From NCBI GenBank assembly GCA_026014465.1, contig JAOZID010000010.1, forward strand, positions 340,288 to 404,287: a stretch of DNA of 64,000 nt. The letters run 5' to 3'. The position numbers and the translations under genes are program-made. Position 1 is the stretch's first letter. Each line of letters begins with the position of its first letter. Below, piece by piece: positions 8,791-18,147 of this stretch. Under the pieces are notes generated by a model. It ran no database searches, was not told the origin of the DNA, and was given only the letters and a program-made list of their open reading frames with translations. Source of the DNA: Candidatus Bathyarchaeota archaeon. GTDB taxonomy: Archaea; Thermoproteota; Bathyarchaeia; Bathyarchaeales; Bathycorpusculaceae.

Positions 8791-10128
8791 TTAGCGTTCT
8801 ATCAAGACTAACCCTTCATGGGGATTTATCACTAAAGAGGTTGAAGCTGCAGTTCCGTCCATGAGGTCATAATTCTGGTCTGCGGTGTATGTGAGGGGAA
8901 CGTTGGATGGATTAACGAGGACTAAGCCATTAGAGAAGTCACGAGCGAAAAGTGATATGGACTCAACTTGATAGTAATCACCACATGGCACACCAATGTT
9001 CAACTCTTTAATCTGACGGACAAATGAAAGCACCTGAGGGTCTTCGATCATTGTACTTGGGGAACCGCCAAAACCAATGAAATTCTGGCCTGAATTTTCT
9101 ATTCCAAGTAGCAGTGAACAAAAGCCAAACATTGCCAAATCGTACTTTGTTTCAGCGTAGGGGATAGGCGGGCATTCAACTGGTACGAGCGTTACATAAT
9201 GGTTTGCAGGGTTTCGTGATAGAAAACTGTCTTGAATCCATTGTACCATGTTAATTGATTGTTGCCATTGATCAACAGAATAGTATTTCGTAGTGTATGA
9301 ATGATAAAATGGACCTTCACTCATGATTCCAGTCAAACCAGGAGTATTCGATAATATGTACTGATAGTTAATGCCAGTTGGCGTACTCATTTCGAAGCAG
9401 AAGCCAGTGAAAATTCCATTAACCACAACTGTTTTGTCGACCCCGACGGCAGCAATTATTGCATTCAACGTATCAACACAACCGTCAAGTATTTGCTGGG
9501 TTGTAAATGGTGAACCAGTAGCGGGATTGATAGGCGTTGAATTTGACCCACGCACCCAATCTTCATAGCTGTAGAGCAGGCTGTTATCAACAAAGACACC
9601 TGCAAAAGACGGATGCTGTTCAAGCCAATCTGCGACGTTACGACCAACCCATTGTTGATAAGAAGAATTGGTAATGTCAACCAAGTAGTCGGTAGCAGGA
9701 TCGGATTCAGCTACATAATTGCCCTGCAGGTCTTTAAGCAACCAACCTTGACTTTCAGCGTAACTCCATTCTTCGACCCAGTAGCTATAAATCGAAATCA
9801 TATTACGGTAAATCAGGAATTCGTAGTCAGGGTTAATTGAAAGGACTTGTTGCATCTTTTCATCATATTCGTTACTAGGATCAAGCACTCGCCATGATTG
9901 GCTCATATTGAAGTTGTTGGCGATGGTCTCTGCATCATATTCATTGAAGTTCCAAGATAATTCATAGGTCCCAACCTCAAGGGATGAGTGGACAACCGTG
10001 CCAGAAGATGGAAGAGAAGCAACCGCAGGCTCCGCATTACTCACTACAGACAGCGGAAGTAAAAGGGATACTGATAACAGCATAACGGCGAAACAGATAC
10101 TAAATCGTTGTTTTAGACAGCGATACAT
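8791..10128 (-). CDS. Secreted putative glycoside hydrolase (GHL15-like TIM barrel)
   Basis: A 445-residue protein with an N-terminal signal peptide (positively charged MYRCLKQR, then a hydrophobic core and ASLPSSG). The body resembles the hypothetical glycosyl hydrolase family 15 group. The blocks are YEFLIYRNM, then W-Y/SQGWLLKD, DYLVDITNSSYQQW, FAGVFVDNSL with the likely catalytic Asp, and VVVNGIFTG. The C-terminus has a small beta domain (NGLVLVNPSN). It would act outside the cell, perhaps trimming the exported glycan. An AT-rich TATA box (aatatatatt, about 10154-10163) sits 25-35 bp upstream of the ATG, so the leader is very short. Family is inferred from motif layout. Confidence 0.65.
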   Translation of the reverse strand: MYRCLKQRFSICFAVMLLSVSLLLPLSVVSNAEPAVASLPSSGTVVHSSLEVGTYELSWNFNEYDAETIANNFNMSQSWRVLDPSNEYDEKMQQVLSINPDYEFLIYRNMISIYSYWVEEWSYAESQGWLLKDLQGNYVAESDPATDYLVDITNSSYQQWVGRNVADWLEQHPSFAGVFVDNSLLYSYEDWVRGSNSTPINPATGSPFTTQQILDGCVDTLNAIIAAVGVDKTVVVNGIFTGFCFEMSTPTGINYQYILSNTPGLTGIMSEGPFYHSYTTKYYSVDQWQQSINMVQWIQDSFLSRNPANHYVTLVPVECPPIPYAETKYDLAMFGFCSLLLGIENSGQNFIGFGGSPSTMIEDPQVLSFVRQIKELNIGVPCGDYYQVESISLFARDFSNGLVLVNPSNVPLTYTADQNYDLMDGTAASTSLVINPHEGLVLIER

Positions 10129-10274
10129 GAATTAATCGTTAATGTTACGATTTAATATATATTTTTGTCGTCTTGAACTACACAAATACAAAAACAAAAA
10201 GCTTGCCCGGAGAAACCTAGTTAGCAACAATAAGTTTAGAATTCGCGAAGATAAAGGCAAACCAGAGAAAAATG

Positions 10275-12002
10275 TTACTTTGAGACGGGAGTGTTTAACA
10301 GCACATAAGATTCTCCATTATTATAGATCACACTATCGTTCTGAACTGATTCAGCTATTGCAGTAGGAGAACGCGATTGGGCAGGCTCTGAAAAAACTCC
10401 AGCTTTCCCAGGAAGGTGGGTTACAAAGAAGTTATAGCCTTGTACGGGTTTGTCACCAAGCGGATAATAGCGGCTGGAATAGTGTTCTGCAGCAAAAGTA
10501 TTATTGCTTACAGCCGTTATTTGATTTAGAGTTATTTCATCCGCGGCTATGATACCAGCAGATACGTAAGTTACCACAAATTTTGCTACTGCTCGCTGAT
10601 AAGCCGAGTTATATGTAAAAGTGTTTGCTATTGGAACGGTAGCAGGCAAATCGTCGTATAGAATGTTTGCTTGGGGGTATATTACGTCACAGCTGTAAAC
10701 TTGGATTGTTGCCAAAGCAATCAAGCAAGCGAAAACTATAGGCATAAATCCTTTCCACTTTTTGTGCAAACGATAAACAGCATATCCAATGAAAAAAGGA
10801 GCAGAAAGGTTTACGAAAAATAGGAAACGTACAGGACCAAGACCAACACCTAACCCAATAAAAACTCCTAAAATGGATAAGCAACAAAAAACGAGCATAA
10901 AACGGCTCACATCAGCCAGTTTTGGTCTCTTAAATAAAATAAAAGCTATACCGACGCAAGCTAAGAACAGCGCAAAAAGATCAGCACCTTCACGTACAAT
11001 AACTGTTCTTGAAGCGGCCAACAAGTCTACACGCACCAAGGAAAAAAGAACGTCTGGAACGGCTTCAGCCCTTGGCCCTGACCCAGTTCCTAATCGGAGG
11101 AATACGTCGTTTGCTATTTCAGTTAAAGTTGAAATACCGTGGAACATAAGCCATGATGCGCTTATTGAAGCAATTGTTAAAACAGCTGGAAGCGCAACGA
11201 CCCGGTTTAACCTGCTGAAGGGAACTTTTTGCAGTACAAAAATGAGAGCAAGAATTACTGCTAAAACAACAGATGAAACAGAGTGGGCTGCAGCCAACCC
11301 AATAACAAAGAAGATGCATAGTACCCAATAGCGGCGGTCTTTTTTTGCGATTACAGAAACTATAAGGTACAAAGTAATAAACGCAAGGAACATACCAAAC
11401 AAAGTTCCAGTTACGATATAACTGAAGAAGGATAATGGAATAGCAGAAATTAGTAAAACAAACTTTGTTATAGAATCATTTTTTGGAAAGACTAGTTTTA
11501 CTAGAACATAAGTCAAAGGTGGATATATGCACCCGAAAACGAGAGGCAGATACTGCATTATGTTCTGCACTGGAACGTTGAGAACCATGGAGAATTCTGA
11601 AAAAAGGACGTGTAGTAGGGGAGTGTTAACGTAGAAGGTAAAAGAGGGTGCGTTTGTTGAGGATATTCTCCCTGTTGAAGCAATGTAGGATGCGAGGTTG
11701 TATTGCATCTGCTGATCGATGAAACCGCCGGGGAACCAGCCGTATTTCAAAGCTGGAACCAGTATGAAGATAAGTCTACCGATAACTGCCAGAATAACAA
11801 GGTAAGACAGCTTTTTCTCTGAAAGGAAACTAAACAAAAAGGCAGATATGAAAAAGATAAAAGGTAACTCTAAGCCTTCTAACGCCCAGCTATCTTGGTA
11901 ATCCCGCCTAATCAAGATAGCGCTTGCTACAAGATATGCTATTGCAACAAACAAAAGTAGCTTGGAAAGCAGGTTTCGATTAATCGTGGTAATTGCCTCC
12001 AA
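10275..12002 (-). CDS. Polytopic membrane protein, GT-C glycosyltransferase-like
   Basis: A 575-residue protein with about 11-12 hydrophobic segments. A large extracytoplasmic loop after the second or third helix carries GWFPGGFIDQQMQYNLASYI and a short soluble tail follows the last helix. The layout (many helices, acidic/aromatic residues in the first external loop, C-terminal soluble part) fits the GT-C superfamily of polyprenyl-phosphate-sugar-dependent transferases. I do not see a clear DxD or ExD motif, so it might instead be a glycan polymerase. Located beside glycosyltransferases and the flippase. Confidence 0.6.
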   Translation of the reverse strand: MEAITTINRNLLSKLLLFVAIAYLVASAILIRRDYQDSWALEGLELPFIFFISAFLFSFLSEKKLSYLVILAVIGRLIFILVPALKYGWFPGGFIDQQMQYNLASYIASTGRISSTNAPSFTFYVNTPLLHVLFSEFSMVLNVPVQNIMQYLPLVFGCIYPPLTYVLVKLVFPKNDSITKFVLLISAIPLSFFSYIVTGTLFGMFLAFITLYLIVSVIAKKDRRYWVLCIFFVIGLAAAHSVSSVVLAVILALIFVLQKVPFSRLNRVVALPAVLTIASISASWLMFHGISTLTEIANDVFLRLGTGSGPRAEAVPDVLFSLVRVDLLAASRTVIVREGADLFALFLACVGIAFILFKRPKLADVSRFMLVFCCLSILGVFIGLGVGLGPVRFLFFVNLSAPFFIGYAVYRLHKKWKGFMPIVFACLIALATIQVYSCDVIYPQANILYDDLPATVPIANTFTYNSAYQRAVAKFVVTYVSAGIIAADEITLNQITAVSNNTFAAEHYSSRYYPLGDKPVQGYNFFVTHLPGKAGVFSEPAQSRSPTAIAESVQNDSVIYNNGESYVLLNTPVSK

Positions 12003-12060
12003 CGGCAGCTTCGTAAAAAATAATCATCATTTCATGAAAAAGAGGCATAAAGCTATGTTA

Positions 12061-12584
12061 TTAACTATTTGATATACCAGCTTTTCGTTTGAGATTTGTC
12101 CAGAACATATAGGGGTCTTTTTTTCTTGGTCTTTCATGTTCGAAATCAGCCGAGACTATAAAGGAATCAATTTCATCTCGACGAGATTTGATGTAGTCAT
12201 CAGTGTTTTTGATCACGCGGGCGGGATTTCCTGCAACTATAGACCCATCAGGTACATCACGCGTAACAACGCTTCCCGCGCCGATAATAACATTATTGCC
12301 TATATGAACGTCGGGAAGAATTATAGCTCCAGCACCAACGAAACAATTATCGCCGATATGCACTAGACCCATCCGTGAATAGCCAGTTTGGCGTTTTGTG
12401 CTTGCGTCATGTGCAATGATTTGTACATAGAAGGAAAACGTGCAGTTGTTTCCTATTGAAATCAACCAAGGAAACGTTGGGTCTATAACGACTGTGCGCG
12501 CGATACTACAGTTATTACCAACTGTAAGACCTTTTTTGATTAACCATTTAACTCGCAGTTTTGAAGGAAGTTAAAATAACGCAT
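12061..12584 (-). CDS. Hexapeptide-repeat acyltransferase (LbH), frameshifted near the N-terminus
   Basis: The body is a left-handed beta-helix O-acetyltransferase of the maltose/galactoside acetyltransferase type. It shows GNNCTFSFYVQIIAHDAS, then IGDNCFVGAGAIILPDVHIG, VIIGAGSVVTRDVPDGSIVAGNPARVI. It would acetylate a sugar with acetyl-CoA. The frame is open up to a stop at 12571-12573 and includes the expected upstream blocks KKGLTVGNNCSI and DPTFPWLI, but has no ATG/GTG/TTG before the TTG at 12463-12465. An ATG at 12582-12584 in another frame joins perfectly if one A is added in the A run at 12559-12562, giving MRYFNFLQKLRVKWLIKKG. So either a real frameshift or a sequence error; a CTG start at 12558 is the alternative. 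Confidence 0.75.
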
Positions 12585-12653
12585 ACAATACCATGCACTA
12601 ACACCAAGTGACCAGTTTTTTGGTTATCATAACTCATCAGGTATAAATAGAAG

Positions 12654-13847
12654 TTACGGGGAACTCGTTGAAAGCAGCTTAACTGCTTTATGTAGAAGTT
12701 GCTGATTTTTTTTCCAGTCCGCCTTATCCTTAGCAACTTTTAGACCTGCTTTAGCCATTTCGTTGCGGCGTTCAGGATTCTGGATACAGAATATGAGGTT
12801 TTGGGCTAAAGCTTCGGGGTTTTTTATTTGGGTAAGCAAACCGTTTTGGTCATGTTTAATCCATTCGCGGTTGGGAAGTATGTCTGAGACAACTACGGGT
12901 AAACCGCAAGCCATGGCTTCTAACATTGAAATCGAAGCGCCATCAGAATATGAAGTTGAAACATAGATTTGAGCGGCTCTCAGATGGCTAGGAAGCTCCT
13001 TATTTGGGATTCTTCCTGTAAAATGAACATAATCAGTTACGCCTAACTCGGAAACCAAGTTTACAAAAGACCCAGTTAATTTGCCGTGACCCACAATCAA
13101 GAAACGAGCGTTTGGACACGATTTTATTACAAGCGGAATAGAGCGAATTAGGTCCTCTACACCATAAACCGGAAAATGATTCCGTGTGCTTATAATAACT
13201 GTTTTATCTTCCCAGCCCAGTTGCTTTCGAACTAAAGAACCATCAACTGAGGGGGAAAACCTGTCTAAATCAAGTCCCCAAGGGAAATTCCACATTTTTT
13301 TAGAATAGCCTAGTTGTCTAACTGCGTTAGCTTTAACAGCACTGTCAACGATAACTCCGTCTGCTCTACCTAAAATAAACCGAGCCACCGTTCGCAAGAC
13401 AAAAGAGTTTTTGGCTTCGTCAAGTACGTCAGCGCCCCAAATTAAAACAACGAAGGGGTGGAAATTGGAAAAAGCAGCAGCGAGACCATACGGATTAGTC
13501 CCTGAGGCACCATTCCCAATTATTAAGTCAGGGCGAGACTTCTTGACGTAACGTCTAAAAAGCAATGCCCGCATGAAAGCTTTCAAAAGCCAACCAGCAT
13601 TTCCTTTTTGCGAAGACATCTGCAAGGTTAAAGGTAACTTTAGCAGGGGAGGGTCTTTTATGGTGACTATTTTTGCGTTTGGAGAAATCGCAATAGGCGG
13701 TGCCTTTTCACGGATTACTTCGGTTCCAGTTTCATCAAAATAGAAGGCAGTAAGGTCAAAATTGTCGGCTAAAGCTGCAATGAACCGTTGATTTGCGTAA
13801 TGTTCAGGCCAATTAGCGTAGATAACTTTCAAATCAGTATCAGTCAT
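12654..13847 (-). CDS. Family 4 glycosyltransferase (GT-B)
   Basis: A GT-B glycosyltransferase of about 397 residues. The C-terminal half has the GT4 pattern: a strand FLIVGHGKLTG, then VHFTGRIPNKELPSHLRAA, the E-x7-E motif region YSDGASISMLEAMACGLPVV, and a final helix. The N-terminal half binds the acceptor. The start at 13847 (MTDTDLK) is preferred to the ATG 15 bases upstream because GAGGTG lies 8 bases before it. Retaining transfer from a nucleotide sugar to a lipid-linked glycan is the likely role. Confidence 0.85.
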   Translation of the reverse strand: MTDTDLKVIYANWPEHYANQRFIAALADNFDLTAFYFDETGTEVIREKAPPIAISPNAKIVTIKDPPLLKLPLTLQMSSQKGNAGWLLKAFMRALLFRRYVKKSRPDLIIGNGASGTNPYGLAAAFSNFHPFVVLIWGADVLDEAKNSFVLRTVARFILGRADGVIVDSAVKANAVRQLGYSKKMWNFPWGLDLDRFSPSVDGSLVRKQLGWEDKTVIISTRNHFPVYGVEDLIRSIPLVIKSCPNARFLIVGHGKLTGSFVNLVSELGVTDYVHFTGRIPNKELPSHLRAAQIYVSTSYSDGASISMLEAMACGLPVVVSDILPNREWIKHDQNGLLTQIKNPEALAQNLIFCIQNPERRNEMAKAGLKVAKDKADWKKNQQLLHKAVKLLSTSSP

Positions 13848-13942
13848 GTAGTAGCACCTCATGTTTTAGAGAAATGCAGTGAAGAAAAAGTTGGGAAAAT
13901 ATTCCCGAAAGGTTGGCAGTTAACCAAAAAGGGAAAACCTTC

Positions 13943-15118
13943 TTAGTCAACTCTTCTTGTAGAGGCCACGGTTTCTATTTTGTCAAGTGAACGCCGTTTT
14001 ATGGTCACTTCATACAGTGCTTTTAGGAGACTGCTCTCGAGGTCAAAGAAGGTAACAATGAAAGAGCGCGAAAAGATCAACGCAACAACAAAGACCAAAC
14101 CGATGAGACCCCAAATTGCGGCTGCGAAAAAGAAATTAAAGAACGTTAGCGGAACAAGCAGCAAAACGCCCAGCAAAAGCGATATGGGGACAATGGAGAG
14201 CATAGCAAAGTTCAAGGGCAAGATTATGGAGCCATACTTGCCGTATTCTCTTTTGAACATCATATGCTTGAAACGTGTGAGAACTCGAATCAGGTTAGCT
14301 GCGCGGATTGTTTTTTGTTTCACTCGGTCATTTCGTGAGGCAGCCGCGTATTCATAGAATTTCACGTTTGGGTCATATACGGTTCTAAAGCCTTTCTGGC
14401 GAATAAACAGGCCCACAGCAGTATCGAAGGTTTCAAAGCAGTTGTCAAAGTCTTTGATGAGTTCGCTTCGGACAGCGGTTGCTTCACCTTTTATGTACAA
14501 AGTTGAATCCATTTTGGTTTCGGCTGTTCGGATATAATTGTAGATTTTCTGGTATAGGCTCTCAGATTTGCCGATTTGTTCATCCACATTTAAAATGACA
14601 TCGTTACCAGTTACGGCGCCGACTTTGGGGTTCTGAAAATGAACAACGAGCCTGTTTAGGGCTTCACTATCCAAAAACGAGCCAGCATCGCCCAAAACGG
14701 TTATCTCGCCTTTGGCGGATTTTACTCCCGCAATCATAGAGGGGCTATAACCCATGCGTTCCTTAAACTGCAAGAGATGCACACAGGAATGCTTTTTGGC
14801 GTACTCCGCAATTATTTGAGGAGTCTCGTCGTTGGAGTCGTCTGCAAAGATTATTTCCATTTTGTCTTGGGGGTAGTTGAGGGAGAGGAAGTTTTCGATT
14901 TTTTTTGCGATTATTGTTTTTTCGTTGTGGGTAGGTACAACTATGGACACGGTTGGTTGCAAAGAGGTACCACCGCTTGTTTCCGGGTTTGAAACGGCTT
15001 TTTTTGTCTTGGATGTGTTGTAGTACACCAAAATTATGCCGTAGGTACCGAAAACAAAGAAAGGAATCGCAAAGCATAAGACCACAAGGATCTGCAAAAT
15101 AAAACCTATTTCAATCAC
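13943..15118 (-). CDS. Membrane-bound family 2 glycosyltransferase (processive synthase-like)
   Basis: A 391-residue protein with one N-terminal membrane helix (residues 7-29), a GT2 catalytic domain, and two or three C-terminal helices. The domain shows VSIVVPTHNEKTIIAKKI, FADDSNDETPQII, a second aspartate block VLGDAGSFLDSEAL, and VGAVTGNDVI. This resembles hyaluronan/cellulose-synthase-type enzymes, although no clear Q-x2-RW motif is visible (it has FRTVYDPNVKFYEYA), so it could be a single-addition enzyme. The start is GTG. Its likely donor is UDP-glucose or UDP-glucuronate from the first genes of the locus. Confidence 0.83.
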   Translation of the reverse strand: MIEIGFILQILVVLCFAIPFFVFGTYGIILVYYNTSKTKKAVSNPETSGGTSLQPTVSIVVPTHNEKTIIAKKIENFLSLNYPQDKMEIIFADDSNDETPQIIAEYAKKHSCVHLLQFKERMGYSPSMIAGVKSAKGEITVLGDAGSFLDSEALNRLVVHFQNPKVGAVTGNDVILNVDEQIGKSESLYQKIYNYIRTAETKMDSTLYIKGEATAVRSELIKDFDNCFETFDTAVGLFIRQKGFRTVYDPNVKFYEYAAASRNDRVKQKTIRAANLIRVLTRFKHMMFKREYGKYGSIILPLNFAMLSIVPISLLLGVLLLVPLTFFNFFFAAAIWGLIGLVFVVALIFSRSFIVTFFDLESSLLKALYEVTIKRRSLDKIETVASTRRVD

Positions 15119-15159
15119 TATATTTTCGCCTTCATTAATTAATTCTAATAAGAGAGGGG

Positions 15160-16065
15160 TTAAGTTAGCCGCTGTGAGAACAACGGAAACAGTTCACGCG
15201 CTTGTTGTGGATTAGACACGCCTGCGACTACGCCTTTTAGGTTATCTAAGCCTGCAACGTAATCTACTGCTTGAGGGGGTTTGAAGTAGCCACAAGCCAT
15301 AACGCTAATTGCGAGTACGTTAGGGTGAGGCATTTCGGACAGGGTAGCTTCGCATTCTTCGCGTCCAGGATTCATCTGGAAACCTACTTTGTTGAATGGC
15401 GTCGTAATCATCAGCTCATTGAGGTCATAACCCCAGCTTGTTAGCTTGTTCACCAACAGCGGGAAGTTACGGGTGTGGAAGCCAGGGGTGACATTGTGTT
15501 TTTTGAGGTAAGTTGCGTAGGTGTCAAAGATCCATTTGAAATCTAATGCCAGGCTCATGTCAGTTACTACTTCGTGGAGGAAAAGCGACGAGAGGGGGGT
15601 TTTGTCTCCGACGGCGGATTTGATTCGTGAGATCTCGTAGGCTAGATATGTTTCCAGAAGACTTGAGGGTTCTGACCGGGTTACTGCTTTTAAGCCGCTG
15701 AACATGGCTCCAAGGTTCCCTGACCCTGCGATTTGTTTTATGAATTTGGTTGCAAGACCAGGTGTGCCAGTTTGGGTGGCTATTCGTACGTATTCAAAGG
15801 TATAGGGAACAATTGCGTACAGGTTAATCCCCAAGGCGTCTTGTTTTTTGCGCATAGCCTTTAGGATGCCAAGAGTTGTTTCGCTAACTGAAAACATGAA
15901 GCCGTCAGCACCATTTTCGATGGCAGTGAACACGAGGTCGGCGCGTTGGTTGTCAGTTGAGTCGTTTCCAGATCGGGCTCTGGCGCGTTCCTGTGAAAGA
16001 TGGCTTATGCCGTGGAATGGATTGTCTCCGATGATAATTTCTTTTTTAGTAGTCATGTTTATCAT
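15160..16065 (-). CDS. Unknown TIM-barrel-like protein coupled to a Gfo/Idh/MocA gene
   Basis: A 301-residue soluble protein with alternating strand-helix blocks (IENGADGFMFSVSETTLGIL, INLYAIVPYTFEYVRIA, NVLAISVMACGYFKPPQAVDYV, LKGVVAGVSNPQQARELF). The spacing suggests a (beta/alpha)8 barrel of the aldolase or aldo-keto-reductase type. The N-terminal IIGDNPFHGISHLSQERA looks like a family signature, but I cannot name the family. Its start overlaps the stop of the Gfo/Idh/MocA gene upstream (ATGA-like join), so translation is coupled and the two probably act on the same sugar. Two starts three codons apart are possible. Confidence 0.6.
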   Translation of the reverse strand: MINMTTKKEIIIGDNPFHGISHLSQERARARSGNDSTDNQRADLVFTAIENGADGFMFSVSETTLGILKAMRKKQDALGINLYAIVPYTFEYVRIATQTGTPGLATKFIKQIAGSGNLGAMFSGLKAVTRSEPSSLLETYLAYEISRIKSAVGDKTPLSSLFLHEVVTDMSLALDFKWIFDTYATYLKKHNVTPGFHTRNFPLLVNKLTSWGYDLNELMITTPFNKVGFQMNPGREECEATLSEMPHPNVLAISVMACGYFKPPQAVDYVAGLDNLKGVVAGVSNPQQARELFPLFSQRLT

Positions 16066-17063
16066 TGCCCCTCCATGGTTTTTACTTGCTCGATGATGTA
16101 GTCGACTTTTGAGGCATCATCAAAGCTTGGAGATGCTTGTTTGTGTTGTCTAACGGCATCTATGAAATGCGCGTTTTCTCTGTAATACTCTGATTCGCCT
16201 AAGTAGAAGGGTACGCTATCGGACAGGTCTTGTCGGTATAGCTTCTTTTGATCACCGTTCTTCTCGGTTAGTATTATGCGGTCATCATTGACGGCAATTG
16301 TTCCTTTTTCACATTCGATGCTTAGACCAAATTCAGGCATCCGGTAATTTTCCATGTTTTGGGAAACCTCAAAGACGCCTGGAACGCCGCTGGAGGTTTT
16401 AGCTGAGAAAGACACGGAAGTTTCAGCGTCTTCTCCGCTTTTGACGCAGGATAATACTTGATTGACAGCTAAGTCGCCAAGCAGCCAAAGGCTCATGTCT
16501 ATGATGTGGCAGCCGATATCGCGTAGAGCTCCACCTCTGGAAGCAGATGATTGCGATTCTTTTGTGAGTCCTTGGAAGTCAGAGGAATATGCAAATGACT
16601 TGAAAGAAACGATGTCGCCGAGCTCTTTTTGCTCAAGCAAAGACTTGGCTTTACCAAAAACAACGTTGAACCGTTTCATGTAGCCGACCATGTTTACGCT
16701 TCCAGCTTTGTTGGCTAGTTCACAGAGCTCTTTTGACTGAGCATAGGTCAGGGCCAAAGTTTTTTCACAGAAAACGTTCTCGGCTAAATGGTCCTTCAAC
16801 AAACTGCTAACAAGAAATGAGTGAGAAGCAATCGGTGTTGTAACATAGACAACTTGAAGGTTTAGGTCCTTGAATTTTTCGATATCATCAACGACAGATA
16901 CTCCAGTTGGGGAAAACATTTTTTTGCCGATTCTATTTAGAATGTTGCTTTTATCACATAAAGCAACTAACTCGACATTAGGAAGGGTATTTACGATGCT
17001 GGCATGCAGTAAACCCATTTTTCCTATGCCAACTACGCCTAGTCTTATCTTTTCAAGTTGCAA
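16062..17063 (-). CDS. Gfo/Idh/MocA family sugar oxidoreductase
   Basis: A 333-residue NAD(P)-dependent oxidoreductase. The N-terminal Rossmann fold has GVVGIGKMGLLHASIV (GxGxxG at about residues 11-16), the EKTLAL motif with the conserved Lys of this family (about 115), and a C-terminal alpha/beta dimer domain starting with VGYMKRFN. A conserved GGALRDIGCHIIDM holds the catalytic-site His. Such enzymes oxidise, epimerise or reduce nucleotide sugars or inositols. Start is TTG. Translation-coupled to the unknown TIM-barrel gene downstream. Confidence 0.87.
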   Translation of the reverse strand: MQLEKIRLGVVGIGKMGLLHASIVNTLPNVELVALCDKSNILNRIGKKMFSPTGVSVVDDIEKFKDLNLQVVYVTTPIASHSFLVSSLLKDHLAENVFCEKTLALTYAQSKELCELANKAGSVNMVGYMKRFNVVFGKAKSLLEQKELGDIVSFKSFAYSSDFQGLTKESQSSASRGGALRDIGCHIIDMSLWLLGDLAVNQVLSCVKSGEDAETSVSFSAKTSSGVPGVFEVSQNMENYRMPEFGLSIECEKGTIAVNDDRIILTEKNGDQKKLYRQDLSDSVPFYLGESEYYRENAHFIDAVRQHKQASPSFDDASKVDYIIEQVKTMEGQ

Positions 17064-17098
17064 TAAAAAACACCTAAATTAATGAAAAAAAGGATTCA

Positions 17099-18070
17099 TT
17101 ATTGTTTTTCTCGGTCTTCTTTGAGCATTTGCTGAATCCAAGTGTATGTTCGCTTCAAACCTTCTTCAAGAGGCACAGCGGGTTCCCAGTGAAGAACGTC
17201 CTTTACCAAGGTTAAGTCAGCGTTTCTTCCGCGTACTCCTTGAGGCGCCGTTAAGTCATGGGTCTTTGAGATTTGTTTACCCGCAATCGTGGCGACCATG
17301 TCTGCGAGCTCGTTGATGCTTACAAGCCGATCTGAACCAATATTGATTGGTTTTTCGTAATCAGACTCCATAAGCGTAACTGTCCCTTTAACAGCGTCAT
17401 CTACGTAGCAGTAACTTCGGGTTTGTTTGCCGTCGCCCCAGATATCAATGGTTCCAGGGTTTGATGCCTCGGCAACTTTTCGGCAGATAGCAGCGGGAGA
17501 TTTTTCTCTTCCACCCTTGTAGGTTCCTTCGGGCCCGTAGATGTTGTGGTATCTCAAAACGCGAATTGCCATGCCGTAGTCACGTTGGTAAGCTTCACAG
17601 AGTTTTTCAGTGTAGAGTTTTTCCCATCCATAGAAATTGTCTGGGTCAGCTGGATAGGCGTCTTCTTCTTTTAGACCGGGTAGTTCAGAATTGGTTTGAC
17701 GGTAAGTTGGATAGATACAGGCAGATGAGGTGTACAGGTATCTTTTAACTTTGTTAATTCGTGAAGCTTCAAGCATGAAAGTGTTAATCAACACGTTATC
17801 ATACATTACTTCGGCTCCAACGTCAGTTATGAATCCAATTCCGCCCATGTTCGCGGCAAGATTGTAAACTTTATCCATGCCCTCAGTTGCCTTAAGGCAG
17901 TTTTCCTTAACCCTAAGGTCGAGGTCGCATTTTTCATCGTAGTACTTTTCTTTTAGGTAGTCGTCAAATTTTATATCAGCGATTCTAACGAAGTTTCCTT
18001 GTTGTTTCAGGTACCTAGCTAAGTGGCTACCGATGAATCCACCACCGCCAGTGACTAATATACGTTCCAT
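17099..18070 (-). CDS. NAD-dependent epimerase/dehydratase, GDP-mannose 3,5-epimerase-like
   Basis: A 323-residue extended short-chain dehydrogenase. The NAD site is GGGGFIG at residues 8-14. The protein matches plant-type GDP-mannose 3,5-epimerase in several places: NLAANMGGIGF (70-80), SSACIYP with Cys118, YGWEK with Tyr147 and Lys151, and YKGGREKSPAA with Lys190. The last three correspond to the catalytic Cys, Tyr/Lys and Lys of the plant enzyme. It would make GDP-L-galactose or GDP-gulose from GDP-mannose. UDP-sugar epimerases are the alternative, but the retained Cys and KGGREK argue for the GME group. Confidence 0.8.
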   Translation of the reverse strand: MERILVTGGGGFIGSHLARYLKQQGNFVRIADIKFDDYLKEKYYDEKCDLDLRVKENCLKATEGMDKVYNLAANMGGIGFITDVGAEVMYDNVLINTFMLEASRINKVKRYLYTSSACIYPTYRQTNSELPGLKEEDAYPADPDNFYGWEKLYTEKLCEAYQRDYGMAIRVLRYHNIYGPEGTYKGGREKSPAAICRKVAEASNPGTIDIWGDGKQTRSYCYVDDAVKGTVTLMESDYEKPINIGSDRLVSINELADMVATIAGKQISKTHDLTAPQGVRGRNADLTLVKDVLHWEPAVPLEEGLKRTYTWIQQMLKEDREKQ

Positions 18071-18147
18071 TTTTTCAGCACAACCTTTACTTTTATAACC
18101 GACTATTTAAACAGATATGGACAATAATTCTACGGGAAGAGTATTCA

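Noticed and set aside
10789-11331. Long open frame (180 codons) on the plus strand inside the polytopic protein gene
   Set aside because: Low-complexity Lys/Thr-rich product opposite a clear membrane protein; a shadow of codon usage in that gene.
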